Source: Lysobacter capsici
Lineage (GTDB): Bacteria > Pseudomonadota > Gammaproteobacteria > Xanthomonadales > Xanthomonadaceae
Direction of reading: 5' to 3'
DNA: 64,000 bases
Assembly (NCBI RefSeq): GCF_014779555.2
Contig: NZ_CP094357.1
Location: forward strand, 5,766,001-5,830,000
In this document: positions 34,709 to 44,806 of the stretch, piece by piece
How positions within the stretch are numbered: the stretch's first letter is position 1
Layout of the letters: every line of letters starts with the position of its first letter
Program-made: the position numbers and the translations under genes
Notes under the pieces: generated by a model
Told to the model about the DNA's origin: nothing
The model's database searches: none
What the model saw: the letters and a program-made list of their open reading frames with translations, nothing else

Positions 34709-37531
34709 ATGGACGCCGAGCGCTGGCAACGCCTGTCTCCGCTGCTCGACGCCTTGCTCGAGCTCGAACCGGGCGCGCGCGCCGAACGCCTGCGCGAACT
34801 GCGCGCCGACGATCCCGCGCTGGCCGACGAACTGAGCGAACTGATCGGCCTGGAGGAAGGCCACGAAGACTTTCTCGCCGAACCGCTGGTGCCGCCGCAG
34901 AACGTCGGCATGCGGCCCGGCGTCGAGGTCGGCACCTATCGCCTGGAAAGCCTGCTCGGCGAAGGCGGCATGGGCCAGGTCTGGCTGGCCTCGCGCGCCG
35001 ACGGTCTGTATCAGCGCCGGGTCGCGTTGAAGCTGCTGCGTCCGGGCCTGGCCGACACCAACCTGCGCACCCGCTTCACCCGCGAACGCCAGATCCTCGC
35101 CCGCCTCGCCCATCCGCACATCGCGCGACTGCTCGACGCCGGCGTGACCCGCGAAGGCCTGCCGTATCTCGCCCTGGAATACGTCGAAGGCGAACCGATC
35201 ACCGATTACTGCCGCAATCAGCGCACGCCGCTGGACAAGCGCCTGCGCATGTTCCAGCAGATCTGCGACGCGGTCAGTCACGCTCACGCCAACCTGATCG
35301 TCCACCGCGACCTCAAGCCGTCCAACATCATGGTCACGCCGGCCGGCGACGTGCGCCTGCTCGACTTCGGCATCGCCAAACTGCTCGACAGCAGCGACGT
35401 GCCCTTGCCCGAGCAGACCCGCACCGGCGCGCGCGCGTTCACCCTGCACTACGCCGCGCCCGAGCAGGTGCGCGGCGAACCGGTAACGACCATGACCGAC
35501 GTGTATTCGCTCGGCGTGGTGCTGTACGAACTGCTGACCGATTCCAAACCCTATCGTCTCAAGCGCCAGACCGACGCCGAATGGGAAGAGGCGATCCTCG
35601 CCGCCGATCCGCTGCGCCCTTCGCAGGCGGTGCTGCGTTACGCCGACAACGACGATGCCGACATCGACCCGGTCTCACTGCGCCGGCTCGGCCGTCAGCT
35701 CGCCGGCGATCTCGACAACATCGTGCTCAAGACCCTGGCCAAGCGCCCCGAGCAACGTTATCCGTCGGTCGAAGCGTTGTCGCTGGACTTGCAGCGGTTC
35801 GAATCCGGCCGCCCGGTGCTGGCGCGCGCGCAGAGCCTGCGCTATCGCTTCAACAAATACGTCGCGCGGCATCGCTGGGCGCTGGCGACCGCGGCGCTGG
35901 TCGCGGTGGTGCTCAGCGCCGCGCTGGGCATCGTCGCCTGGCAGGCGCGCGAAGCGGTCGGCGAAGCGGCGCGCGCGCAGGCGATGCAGGATTTCATGGT
36001 CGGCCTGTTCGAAAGCGCGCGCGGCACGCCCGAGGGCGAAGCGCTGGATCTGCGCGGCCTGCTCGACGCCTCGGTCGCGCGCGGCAATCGCGAACTCGCG
36101 CGCCAGCCGCGCGCGCGCGCCGAACTGTTCGGGGTGATCGCGCGCATGCGCACCGGCCTGGGCGACTACGGCGAAGCGCGCGCCTTGCTCGAGCGTCAGG
36201 CCACGATCATGGCCTCCACCGACGACATCCCCGACAGCCTGCGCCTGCAGTCGCTGACCCAGCGCGGCAAGGTGCTGCGCCTGCTCAACCAGCCGCGCGA
36301 CTGCGCCGCGCTGATGCAACCCGAATTGATGCTGGCCCGTCGCGAACAGGCGCAGTTGCCGCTGCAATCGAGCGAGTTCTATTCCGAACTCGGCCGCTGC
36401 CGGCGCGCCAACGGCGAACGCCAGGGCGCGCGCCAGCTGTTCGAGCGTTCGCTGGCGGTGCGCCGCGAAATGCAGGAGAACACCGACGTCGGCGAAGTCG
36501 AGAACCTGATGGACCTGGCCAGCCTGCAGGCCGATGCCGGGCAAAGCCGCGAAGCGCTGCAAGGCTTCGAACAGGCACGTCGCCGCCTGCAGCAGAGCGT
36601 CGGCGACCGCCATCCGCTGCAGGTCGAGATCGGCCGCAGCCTGGCCGCGTTGCGGCGCGAACTCGGTCAGGTCAACGACGCCGAACGCGATGCCCGCGAC
36701 GCGCTGGCCATCGCCCTGGAAGTCAACGGCGCGCAGCATCCGGCCACCCTCGCGGTGCGCCGCCAGCTGGCCGGCCTGCATGTCGATCAAGGCCAGTTCG
36801 CCCAGGCGCAGAGCGAGTTCGAACTGATCCGCGGCCTGCTCACGCAGCGGCTCGGCACCGGCAATCCGCAGCTGGCCAGCACTTACAGCGCGCTGGGCAT
36901 CATCGCCTGGGAACGCGGCGATCTGGAGCGGGCCTTGGCCGAGCTCGATCGCGCGGTCGCGGTCGCGCGCAAGCAACCGGCGGCGGACGTGCTGGCCGAC
37001 CTGCTGTTCAACCAGGCGCTGGTGCTGCACGCGGCCGGACGCGATGCGCAGGCGATGCCCTTGCTCGAGCAAAGCCGCCGCCTGCGCGCGCAGCACTTCG
37101 GCGCCGACAGCGGCGTGGTCGGCGATACCGATCGCCTGCTCGGCGATGTCGATATCGCCCTGGGCGAACGCAAGCGCGGCCTGAGTCGCCTGAGCAATGC
37201 GCTGACCCTCACCCGCAAGCATTACGGCGACCGCCATCCGCGCACCCGCCAGGTCGAACTCGATCTGGCTCATGTCCAGGCCCAGGCCGGCGATGCCGCC
37301 GCGCTGGCGCAACTCGATTCGCTGTCGGGCCTGCCGACCACCGACGAAGAACTGCGCAAGCTCGGCTGGCGCGCGCAGGCCTACGCCGCGCAGGCGCGCT
37401 GCGCCGGCGGCGAGCGCGGTCAGGCGCGCGCCAAGCTCGACGGCCTGCTGCGCGCGATCAACGACGCGCGGCCCGACGGCAGCGAAGTGGGACGCGAGGT
37501 ACAGGCGATCCGCGAGGCCTGCCTGCAATAA
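34709..37531 (+). CDS. Ser/Thr protein kinase with C-terminal TPR domain (PknS-like)
   Basis: 940 residues. The kinase domain is ~76-365: LLGEGGMGQVW, Lys108 in VALKLL, catalytic HRD with D201 and LLDFG with D219. A transmembrane helix at ~389-411 (ALATAALVAVVLSAALGIVA) divides it from a ~500-residue periplasmic part of tetratricopeptide repeats. It likely senses an envelope signal through the TPRs and phosphorylates the sigma factor encoded immediately upstream. Related Xanthomonas PknS controls a type VI secretion system, but no T6SS genes appear in this window. Confidence 0.92.
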   Translation: MDAERWQRLSPLLDALLELEPGARAERLRELRADDPALADELSELIGLEEGHEDFLAEPLVPPQNVGMRPGVEVGTYRLESLLGEGGMGQVWLASRADGLYQRRVALKLLRPGLADTNLRTRFTRERQILARLAHPHIARLLDAGVTREGLPYLALEYVEGEPITDYCRNQRTPLDKRLRMFQQICDAVSHAHANLIVHRDLKPSNIMVTPAGDVRLLDFGIAKLLDSSDVPLPEQTRTGARAFTLHYAAPEQVRGEPVTTMTDVYSLGVVLYELLTDSKPYRLKRQTDAEWEEAILAADPLRPSQAVLRYADNDDADIDPVSLRRLGRQLAGDLDNIVLKTLAKRPEQRYPSVEALSLDLQRFESGRPVLARAQSLRYRFNKYVARHRWALATAALVAVVLSAALGIVAWQAREAVGEAARAQAMQDFMVGLFESARGTPEGEALDLRGLLDASVARGNRELARQPRARAELFGVIARMRTGLGDYGEARALLERQATIMASTDDIPDSLRLQSLTQRGKVLRLLNQPRDCAALMQPELMLARREQAQLPLQSSEFYSELGRCRRANGERQGARQLFERSLAVRREMQENTDVGEVENLMDLASLQADAGQSREALQGFEQARRRLQQSVGDRHPLQVEIGRSLAALRRELGQVNDAERDARDALAIALEVNGAQHPATLAVRRQLAGLHVDQGQFAQAQSEFELIRGLLTQRLGTGNPQLASTYSALGIIAWERGDLERALAELDRAVAVARKQPAADVLADLLFNQALVLHAAGRDAQAMPLLEQSRRLRAQHFGADSGVVGDTDRLLGDVDIALGERKRGLSRLSNALTLTRKHYGDRHPRTRQVELDLAHVQAQAGDAAALAQLDSLSGLPTTDEELRKLGWRAQAYAAQARCAGGERGQARAKLDGLLRAINDARPDGSEVGREVQAIREACLQ

Positions 37532-37570
37532 CGGCCGACGCGATCGGCCACGACCCACCGCGACGATCGC

Positions 37571-38113
37571 TCAGTCGATATCCAGCGTGGGAATCAACAT
37601 CAGCAGATCGGTCACCCCGACATCCACCCCGGCCTGGGTCAACAAGGTGCTGACCTGACCGCGGTGATGGGTCTGGTGATTGAAGAAGTGCATCACCAGG
37701 CTGCCGAAGCGACGCCGCGACGCGACGCCCTTGGTGTTGGCGTAAGCGAGCACGTGATCCAGATCGGCCTCGCTCAGCTCGTCGACCCAGGCATCGATGA
37801 CGCCGTCGAGTTGCTCGCGCGCGGCCCGCAGCGACGGCAGATCCGCATGCGCGGTCGCGCGCAGATCGCGCGGCGGCGCCGTCGTCCGCATCGGTTCCAG
37901 CGCGGCGAAACCCGCCGGATGCGTCGCGAAACGATGCAACCAGATCGTATCGGCGATCAGCAGATGGTTGAGTGTGCCGAGAATGGAGCCGAAGAACGCG
38001 CCGCGGTCTTCGGCGATCGCCGCGTCCGGCAAGCGCGCGGCGGCGGCGTAGACCTGCGCGTTCATCCAGCGGTTGTAGGCGGCCATCAGTACGGCGTGTT
38101 CGCGCAGGTTCAT
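37571..38113 (-). CDS. DinB-family four-helix protein
   Basis: 180 residues. Metal-site histidines are in TLNHLLIADTIWLHRF and VMHFFNHQTHHRGQ, the DinB/YfiT pattern of three His. The C-terminal LLTQAGVDVGVTDLLMLIP is typical of the DUF1572-like branch. Members are metal-dependent thiol transferases or hydrolases; the substrate is unknown for most. Start at MNLREHAVLMAAYNRWMN places helix 1 first. Converges on the kinase gene. Confidence 0.88.
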   Translation of the reverse strand: MNLREHAVLMAAYNRWMNAQVYAAAARLPDAAIAEDRGAFFGSILGTLNHLLIADTIWLHRFATHPAGFAALEPMRTTAPPRDLRATAHADLPSLRAAREQLDGVIDAWVDELSEADLDHVLAYANTKGVASRRRFGSLVMHFFNHQTHHRGQVSTLLTQAGVDVGVTDLLMLIPTLDID

Positions 38114-38225
38114 GCGGCGATCTTCCCGGATGCGATGCAAGCCTTCATCGGATCGCGATTGCGATAACGAAGGCGGCGCCATCGACCGATGCGCAGCGCG
38201 ATCGTTTCCACGGCGAACTCATGCC

Positions 38226-41200
38226 CTATTTTTCCTTGCGCCAGTTGATCGAAGCGCGGTTCTCCAGCGTGCTCGACTCGACCTCGATATCGAAGCCCTT
38301 GCGCAGCAGGTACTTCAAGGTCAGCACCTGGCCGGTGCCCAGCAACGACACGCCGTAGCCGACGTACAACCGCGGCGACAGGTACTTGCCGACGCCGAGC
38401 ACCGAGCCGCCGAGCGCGCGGCTTTCCATCACGCCGGCATCGTCCAGGCCGATCTTGGCGCCGAGTTGCGAAGCGATCAGGCCGCCGCCGGCCGACAAGG
38501 CCGCGCTGGCCGCGTTGAGCTGCTTGTTCTCGTCGCCGCTGACCGACGACAGCGGGCGGCCGAGCGCCAGATACGCCAGGGCCTCGGACTGCGAACTGGC
38601 CGGATCGGACCACACGTTGACCTGCGGCGAGCTGACCCGACCGCTGATGTCGACGCCGGCCTTGACCGCGCCGACTTCGCGCTCGGCGCGCACGTCGAGG
38701 ATCGGATCGGACACCGGACCGTTGTTCCAGTTGAGATTGCCGCGGGTGATCTGCAGCTTCTGCCCGTACGCGGTGTAGCGGCCTTCGATGTTGAGCGCGC
38801 CGTTGGCGGTCATCTCGCGGCCCGGACGCGAACGCACCCGCATCTGTCCGCCGAGTTTGCCTTCCAGGCCGAAGCCGTTGAGCCTGACCTCGTCGCCGAC
38901 CGCCAGGGTCAGGTCGAGTTCCAGCGGCGAACTGCCGGTGTCCTCCGGATTGACCGGATCGAGCACCACCACGTCCTCGGACACCGACACGCCCTGGTCC
39001 AGGCGCTCCAGGTCGATGCGCGCCGACGGAATCGTGACCTTGCCGGTCACGTTCAAGGGCTGCTTGGCGGCGTAACGCACGGTCAGTTCGGGATTGGCGA
39101 CAGCGCGCAGATCGCGGGTGTCGGAAGCGAGCACGTTGGTGCCGCGCAGGTTCAACACCAGCGGCGTGTCGTCGCCCTGCCAGCCCAGGCTGCCGTCGAT
39201 GTTCAAGGTACCTTCGCCCGAACGCAGGCTGCCGGCGATGCGCGCGCTGCCGTCGGGCTGCGCGTCCAGGCGCACGTCGCCGTCCTGCAGCACGATGCCG
39301 AGCGAGGGCACTTCGGTGGTGAACTGCGACAGGCGCGCCTGGCCGCCGAGCAGCGGCTTGGAGCGTGTGCCGCCCAGGGTGATGCGGCCTTCGAGCTTGC
39401 CCTTGGGCTCGACGATGTCCGGCGAGAACAACTCGACCCAGGTCAGCTCGTCGGTGTTGACCGCGACCGTGCCCGACAACGGCGCGAACGCGTCCCAGCC
39501 GGTGGCGATGGTGGCGTCGATGCGGCCGTCGTCGTTGAAGCCGGCCTTGAGTTCGGCGTTGAGCTTGTTCGGATCGAAGCTGGCCTTGAGCGACAGCTCG
39601 TTGTAACGCAGCAATTCGCGCCGCGCGCGTTCGCTGAATTTCAGGCCGCCGCCGGCCGAGCTGACATTGAACTGGCCACGCCAGCCGTTGCCGACCGGAC
39701 GCAGTTCGCCGTCGAGCGCGATCTGTCCGCGCAACACCCACGGCCGCTTGTCGGCGCGTTCGGGCAGATAAGCCTGGGCGAGCAACAACGGCAGCCCCTG
39801 GCCTTTCAGATCGACACCGCGGCGCGGCCAGTCCGCGCTCGCGCACAACGAACCGCCGCTGCTCGAGGCCAGACAGGCGTTGCTCAGCGCGCCGTTGCGT
39901 CCGTCCCACCGGAACTGCGCCGGCTGCTGCAGGCTCCACGACGCGCCCTTGCTCGGCGCGAGCTGCAACGAGGCCAGCGCGCCTTGCCAGGTCGCGCCGC
40001 GCTTGTCGAGATGGCCGGACAGATCGAGATTGGCCACTTCGCTGCGCGCCTGCGCCTGCAGTTGCAGCGATTCGACCGCGCCGCGCGCATCGATATTCAA
40101 CGACGACAACGCGAGACCGACATCGATCTCGCTGGCGCGCACGGCCAGTTCGCCGCCGCGGCCCTGCCAGGGCAGACGGCCCTTGGCGCTGAAACTCGCG
40201 GCCTTGTAATCGCCGAACTTCAAGCCGCTGCCGGTCAGGTCGGCGTCGATGTTCGGCGCGGTGCGCGCGCCGCTGAGCTTGAGCGTGCCGTTGACGCTGC
40301 CCGCCGCGCTCGGCAGCAGATCGTTGAGTTGCAGCGGCGCGAATTTGGCGTCCAGGTCGATGGCCTGCGCGTACTTGCCCTTGGCGTCGATGCGGCTGCC
40401 GCCGAGGCTCAGCGCCACGTCGCCTTCGAACGCGTCGTCGCTCTTGCCGGTGGCCGCGCCGTGCATGACGAAGTTGCCGCGTCCGCCGAGCGGACGATCG
40501 CGCAGGCGACCGCCGAGCTGATCGGCGCTGGCCTTGATCTCCAGGCCGCCATCGGCGCGGGTGGCGCCGGTGCTGGCGAGCTTGCCGTCGATCGCGCCCT
40601 TGAACTCGGGCGCGAAATAGCCCGGATCGAACCCCGACAGCGTCGCCTTGAAATCCCAGCCCAGCGACGGCGCCCACGCCACTTCGCCTTGGCCTTCGAG
40701 CGCGCCGGTCGGCATCTTCGCCTTGAGCGTGTTGAGGGTCATGCGCTGATCGTTGCCGCGGCCGTCGAATTCGACCGTCGCGCGCTGCTTGTCGCGCAGC
40801 AGGCTCGCGGTGCCGATCGCGGCCCAGGCCTTGACCGTGCCGGCGAAGCCGAGATCGGCGGTTTCGAGCGTCACCGCCGGCGTGTCCGGCGTCTGCGCGA
40901 CTTGCGAGGGCTTGGCCACCGACTTCAACGTGGTCGGCGCGGCTTTGCCGCCCCAGGTCAGGCCGCGCGCGTTGATCGAGAACTTGAACTGGCCGTTGTC
41001 GGCATCGGTGAAATCGGCATGGCCGCGCAAAGTCGCGGTGCCGTCGAACAATTGCAGCGCCAGCGGCTGCACGTCGAGCACCTGATTCTTCAGCGACAGC
41101 TTCGACGGCAGCACCTTGATGTCGAGATCGCCCTGGCGGAACTCGCCATCGAGGTCGGCATTGCCGCCGACGCCGGCCGCGTCGAAACGCAGCGCCATCG

Positions 41201-42116
41201 GGGTTTCGCTGGGCGTGGCCTGCGGCGAGGTCAACAGGCCGATGTCGAGCGCGTCGCTGCGCGCATGCAGCTTCCAGTTCGGATCGTCCTTGCCGCGCAG
41301 GGTCAAGGTCACGCGCACCGGACCCGGCGCGGCGCCGGCCACCGCCACGTCCATGCGCGACAGATCGCCGCGCGCGACCAGCCCCAGCCGCGGCGGCGTG
41401 CGCCCGGGCGCGCTCGGCAGCACCGCGGTGGCGAGCAGGTCGGTCTTGAAGTCGTTGCGCGGCTCGTAATCGCCGTGCAGGGTGAAATGGCCGCGGTCGG
41501 TGTCGGCGTCGAGCTTCTCGACATGCAGCTTGCCCGACTGCGCATCCAGTCCCGCGCGCAGATGGCGCACGTCGATCAGATGCTCGCCGCCCTGGCTGAG
41601 CTTGAAGCCGTCGATGCGCACGTCGTCGGCCTGCAGGGCCAGCGGCGGTTCGATCTGCGGCAGCACCTCGGGCCAGCGCGGCAGTTCGAAGGGTTCCTCG
41701 CTCTTGGCGATGGACAAAGTCGCGTTGTCGACCTGCAGCGCGTCCACCCGCAGCTTGCGTCCGAGCAGCGGACGCAGCGCCGGCTCCAGATAGATGCGCT
41801 CGGCGGTGAACAATGTGTCCTTGTAGGCGAAGCGCACGCCGCGCAGGGTCAGCGGACCGGCCACCGGCCCTTCGGCGGACTTCCAGGTGAAGGTGGAATC
41901 GGCCGGCAGGCGCGCGACGATCTGCGCCAGCAGCACGTCGCGGCCAGCGACGGTGGAGATCAGCCAATAGATCGCGAACGCGATCAGCAAGGTCAGCACG
42001 CCGGCCGCCAGGCTGCTGCGCCAGGCCCAGCGCTTGGCCGTGGCGCGACGACGGCGACGCCGTTCGATCAGCGCCTCGACGCGCAGTTCCTCGGGTGTTT
42101 TCGGCGTATCGCTCAT
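38226..42116 (-). CDS. tamB: TamB, AsmA-like inner-membrane bridging protein
   Basis: 1296 residues. A short Arg-rich cytoplasmic N terminus (RRRRRRATAKRWAWR) is followed by one membrane anchor (LAAGVLTLLIAFAIYWLIS). A very long periplasmic beta-helical taco of repeating strands follows, and then the C-terminal DUF490/TamB domain (VNVWSDPASSQSEALAYLALGR; YGVSLLGTGQVLTLKYLLRKG). It spans the periplasm and delivers phospholipids or assembles outer-membrane proteins with TamA. The tamA gene ends 30 bases upstream, giving a tamA-tamB operon. Confidence 0.95.
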   Translation of the reverse strand: MSDTPKTPEELRVEALIERRRRRRATAKRWAWRSSLAAGVLTLLIAFAIYWLISTVAGRDVLLAQIVARLPADSTFTWKSAEGPVAGPLTLRGVRFAYKDTLFTAERIYLEPALRPLLGRKLRVDALQVDNATLSIAKSEEPFELPRWPEVLPQIEPPLALQADDVRIDGFKLSQGGEHLIDVRHLRAGLDAQSGKLHVEKLDADTDRGHFTLHGDYEPRNDFKTDLLATAVLPSAPGRTPPRLGLVARGDLSRMDVAVAGAAPGPVRVTLTLRGKDDPNWKLHARSDALDIGLLTSPQATPSETPMALRFDAAGVGGNADLDGEFRQGDLDIKVLPSKLSLKNQVLDVQPLALQLFDGTATLRGHADFTDADNGQFKFSINARGLTWGGKAAPTTLKSVAKPSQVAQTPDTPAVTLETADLGFAGTVKAWAAIGTASLLRDKQRATVEFDGRGNDQRMTLNTLKAKMPTGALEGQGEVAWAPSLGWDFKATLSGFDPGYFAPEFKGAIDGKLASTGATRADGGLEIKASADQLGGRLRDRPLGGRGNFVMHGAATGKSDDAFEGDVALSLGGSRIDAKGKYAQAIDLDAKFAPLQLNDLLPSAAGSVNGTLKLSGARTAPNIDADLTGSGLKFGDYKAASFSAKGRLPWQGRGGELAVRASEIDVGLALSSLNIDARGAVESLQLQAQARSEVANLDLSGHLDKRGATWQGALASLQLAPSKGASWSLQQPAQFRWDGRNGALSNACLASSSGGSLCASADWPRRGVDLKGQGLPLLLAQAYLPERADKRPWVLRGQIALDGELRPVGNGWRGQFNVSSAGGGLKFSERARRELLRYNELSLKASFDPNKLNAELKAGFNDDGRIDATIATGWDAFAPLSGTVAVNTDELTWVELFSPDIVEPKGKLEGRITLGGTRSKPLLGGQARLSQFTTEVPSLGIVLQDGDVRLDAQPDGSARIAGSLRSGEGTLNIDGSLGWQGDDTPLVLNLRGTNVLASDTRDLRAVANPELTVRYAAKQPLNVTGKVTIPSARIDLERLDQGVSVSEDVVVLDPVNPEDTGSSPLELDLTLAVGDEVRLNGFGLEGKLGGQMRVRSRPGREMTANGALNIEGRYTAYGQKLQITRGNLNWNNGPVSDPILDVRAEREVGAVKAGVDISGRVSSPQVNVWSDPASSQSEALAYLALGRPLSSVSGDENKQLNAASAALSAGGGLIASQLGAKIGLDDAGVMESRALGGSVLGVGKYLSPRLYVGYGVSLLGTGQVLTLKYLLRKGFDIEVESSTLENRASINWRKEK

Positions 42117-42146
42117 GTCGTTGCGTGGTCGTCCTGGCCGCGGGGC

Positions 42147-44141
42147 TTACAGATCGGCGCCGATGTTGATGTAGAGCTGGAAACCCGAATCCGGATTGTC
42201 CAGGCCGCGCGCGATGTCGACCCGCAGCGGCCCGACCGGCGAACGCCAGCGCACGCCGACGCCGACGCCGGTGCGCATGTCCGGTCTGTCGTCGAAGGCG
42301 CTGCCGCTGTCGACGAACACCGCGCCGCCCCAGCTGTCGTTGAAGTACTGCTCGTATTCCACGCTGCCGGTGATCACGTTCTTCGCGCCGAGTGCGAACG
42401 CCTTGCGGCCCGGGATCGCGGGAATGCGCGGTCCCACTTCGCGCCACTCGTAGCCGCGCACGCTGCGGTCGCCGCCGGCGTAGAAGCGCAGCGACGGCGG
42501 CAGGTCGACCAGCGCGTCGGTGAAGGTGTGGCCGAGTTCGCCGCGGGTGATCAAGCGGCTGCGCGCGCCCAGGCCCTTGTACCAACGCGCGGTGAGGTGG
42601 GCCTGGAGGAAATTCGCGTCCGAGCCGGCGCCCTCGATCCCGCCGCGCAGCATGCCGGTGGCGCTGATGCCGTTGCGCGGATACAGGCGATCGTCGGCAT
42701 CGACGTACTCCGCGCGCAGCGAGGGATACAGGAAGGTCGCGCTGCGATAGTCGACCGGCGTGGTCGGATCGTTGTCGTCCTCGTCGGCATAGGCCCAGCG
42801 CTCGCGCAGGCCGTGCAGCGAGGCGGTCGCGGTCCAGTGCTGGTTGATCTTGCCGCTGCGGCTGGCGACCAGTTCGACCCGGCGCGAATCGATGTAATCG
42901 GTCTGCTCGTCGGTGCCCTGCAGGCTGAAGGTGTACCAGCCGTCGAGCCAGGCGAACGCGGGAATGCGGTATTGCAAGGTCGCGGTCTTGCGGCGCTGGG
43001 CGTAATCGACCTGCGCCAGCGCCTTGTGGCCGCGGTCGTTGAGGTAACGCCGCTCCACGCCCAGGCGCACGCCGGCGCCGCTGTCGGTGCCGTAGCTCAG
43101 GCCGGCGGTGTAGATGCTGCGCTTGGCCGGGGTCAGGGTGACCTTGACCGGCACCTGGCCGTCGACCGCCTGATCGGGCTGCGGTTCGATGTCGATGCTG
43201 GCGAAATAATCCAGCCGCGCCAGCGATTCGCGAAACGTGTCGAGCTTGCGCTGGTGGTAGTAGCTGCCCTGTTCCCAGTACACCAGCCGCTCGAGCAGGC
43301 TGTCGCGGATGATCCGCTTGGGCGTCTGCTCGAAGGTGATCGGGCCCATGTCGTAGCGCTGGCCGCTGGTCCAGACCAGGTCGATGTCGGCGGCATGTTC
43401 GGCGCGCGTCACCGCCACCCGGCGCGAAGTGAAATCGGCATCGAAGTAACCGCGTTCGGCCAGTCGCCGACTGATCTTGGTCTTGCTGGCCTCGTAGGCC
43501 GCGTGCTCGAACACCTGGTCCGGGCCGGGCTTGAACGCGGCCAGGTCCTGCTTGAGGTAACGGTCGTCGCTGCCGGCGCCGAGGATGGCGACATCGGAAC
43601 GGCGCACCTTGACCGGCTCGCCCTTGTCGATGGTGATGGTCACGGTGATCGGCGGCGACGCGGCGCGCGCCGGCGCGGCTTGCGCGGACGCATCGACGGG
43701 CGGGGTCGCGGCTGGATCCGCGTTGCTGTCGCCGGCGGCCGCGTTGCCGGCAGTGCGCGTGTCGGCGCCGGGGTCGGCCGCAGCACCCGCATCGGCGGCG
43801 GAACGATCGCCTTCGGCCGGCGCATTCGGGTCGGTGCCTTCGCTGGTCGCGATCCGGCGGGTGCCGCGCGAATCCTCGACCTTGATCGTCGGCGAGTAAT
43901 AGCCGAACGGTTCCAGCGCCTCGCGCGCCTCGTTCTCGGCCTCGCGCAGCAGATAGCCCAGGCGGCGGCCGGACACGTCCTTGCCGATCGTATCGACCAG
44001 CGACAAGGACACGCGGACGTTCTGGGTCATGGCCTCGTCGAGGCCACGGATCTCCACCTTGCTCACCTGAGCGGCTTGCGCCGCCCCAGCGATGGCAAAG
44101 CTGGAAACAGCGGCGAAGGCGAGACGAAAAATGACTGGCAT
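42147..44141 (-). CDS. tamA: TamA, Omp85-family outer-membrane translocation protein
   Basis: 664 residues. Signal peptide 1-23 (AGAAQA-AQ), POTRA domains (VSKVEIRGLDEAMTQN and later VTITIDKGEPVKV) and a 16-strand Omp85 barrel ending VDIARGLDNPDSGFQLYINI. The barrel signatures GGDRSVRGYEW and FVDSGSAFDD are present. Between about residues 100 and 165 there is an Ala/Asp/Pro-rich low-complexity insert that lies between POTRA segments and is absent from most TamA. Partner of TamB downstream. Confidence 0.94.
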   Translation of the reverse strand: MPVIFRLAFAAVSSFAIAGAAQAAQVSKVEIRGLDEAMTQNVRVSLSLVDTIGKDVSGRRLGYLLREAENEAREALEPFGYYSPTIKVEDSRGTRRIATSEGTDPNAPAEGDRSAADAGAAADPGADTRTAGNAAAGDSNADPAATPPVDASAQAAPARAASPPITVTITIDKGEPVKVRRSDVAILGAGSDDRYLKQDLAAFKPGPDQVFEHAAYEASKTKISRRLAERGYFDADFTSRRVAVTRAEHAADIDLVWTSGQRYDMGPITFEQTPKRIIRDSLLERLVYWEQGSYYHQRKLDTFRESLARLDYFASIDIEPQPDQAVDGQVPVKVTLTPAKRSIYTAGLSYGTDSGAGVRLGVERRYLNDRGHKALAQVDYAQRRKTATLQYRIPAFAWLDGWYTFSLQGTDEQTDYIDSRRVELVASRSGKINQHWTATASLHGLRERWAYADEDDNDPTTPVDYRSATFLYPSLRAEYVDADDRLYPRNGISATGMLRGGIEGAGSDANFLQAHLTARWYKGLGARSRLITRGELGHTFTDALVDLPPSLRFYAGGDRSVRGYEWREVGPRIPAIPGRKAFALGAKNVITGSVEYEQYFNDSWGGAVFVDSGSAFDDRPDMRTGVGVGVRWRSPVGPLRVDIARGLDNPDSGFQLYINIGADL

Positions 44142-44806
44142 GCGTGAAGGATAACCGGCAAGGACTTGTATTGCTTACGGATTTTCCCGGTGATAGTGAG
44201 GGTTTGGCCGATTTTCCGCGTTAACGGCGCGTGACGTGCTCGGCCCCGACGGCGATCGAGCCACCACTCGGGCGCCCGCATCGCGCAAATCCGCGCACAA
44301 ACCGCACTGACCGCGGCCCCGCCGCCGCACTCGGCCGATCTTCGCCGCGCGGCCGATCGGGCCGGTCGAGGCGCGCGCACCTCGCGATATCGCCAGGGCC
44401 TATCACGCGTAAGCGCTCGCGCCAATTTTCATCGGCGATATTGCCGTCGATGAAAAGTGAATCGCGTCGCAGTAACCGATCGCGATTTCGATAGCCCGGA
44501 TCGTGCATTTCGCCGCGCCCGCGCCAGCGCGATGCGAACCGATGTACCTCGATTGCGAACCCGCTGGGCAAGGCATCGCCGCGTATTGCATCCATGCGCG
44601 CACACGCCGTAGTTTCGGCACAGGGAATCTCGTTTCGTCGCCACGCGCAGGCACCGGTCCACGACCGGTTCCCGCGCGTTCGGTGTCGTCTTGACTGGTC
44701 ATGCGCGGCGACGGCGCCGCTCCCGCCAGGTAATTCCCCGCAAGGCAATCCCCCGTAAGCCGCGCTACACACAAGCGGCGCCGTAAAAATCGAGGAACCC
44801 GACAAC
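44142..44806. other. 665-base gap between divergent tamA and TonB receptor
   Basis: No gene that I can support. Contains an imperfect hairpin with 9-bp arms TTTTCATCG (44426-44434) and CGATGAAAA (44448-44456) around GCGATATTGCCGT, which could be an operator or a small RNA element, and the ribosome site GAGGA (44792-44796) of the receptor gene. Confidence 0.45.

Noticed and set aside
38112-44147. Very long open frame on the plus strand across tamB and tamA
   Set aside because: It is antisense to two clear genes, has no domain, and is expected from the GC-skewed third codon positions.
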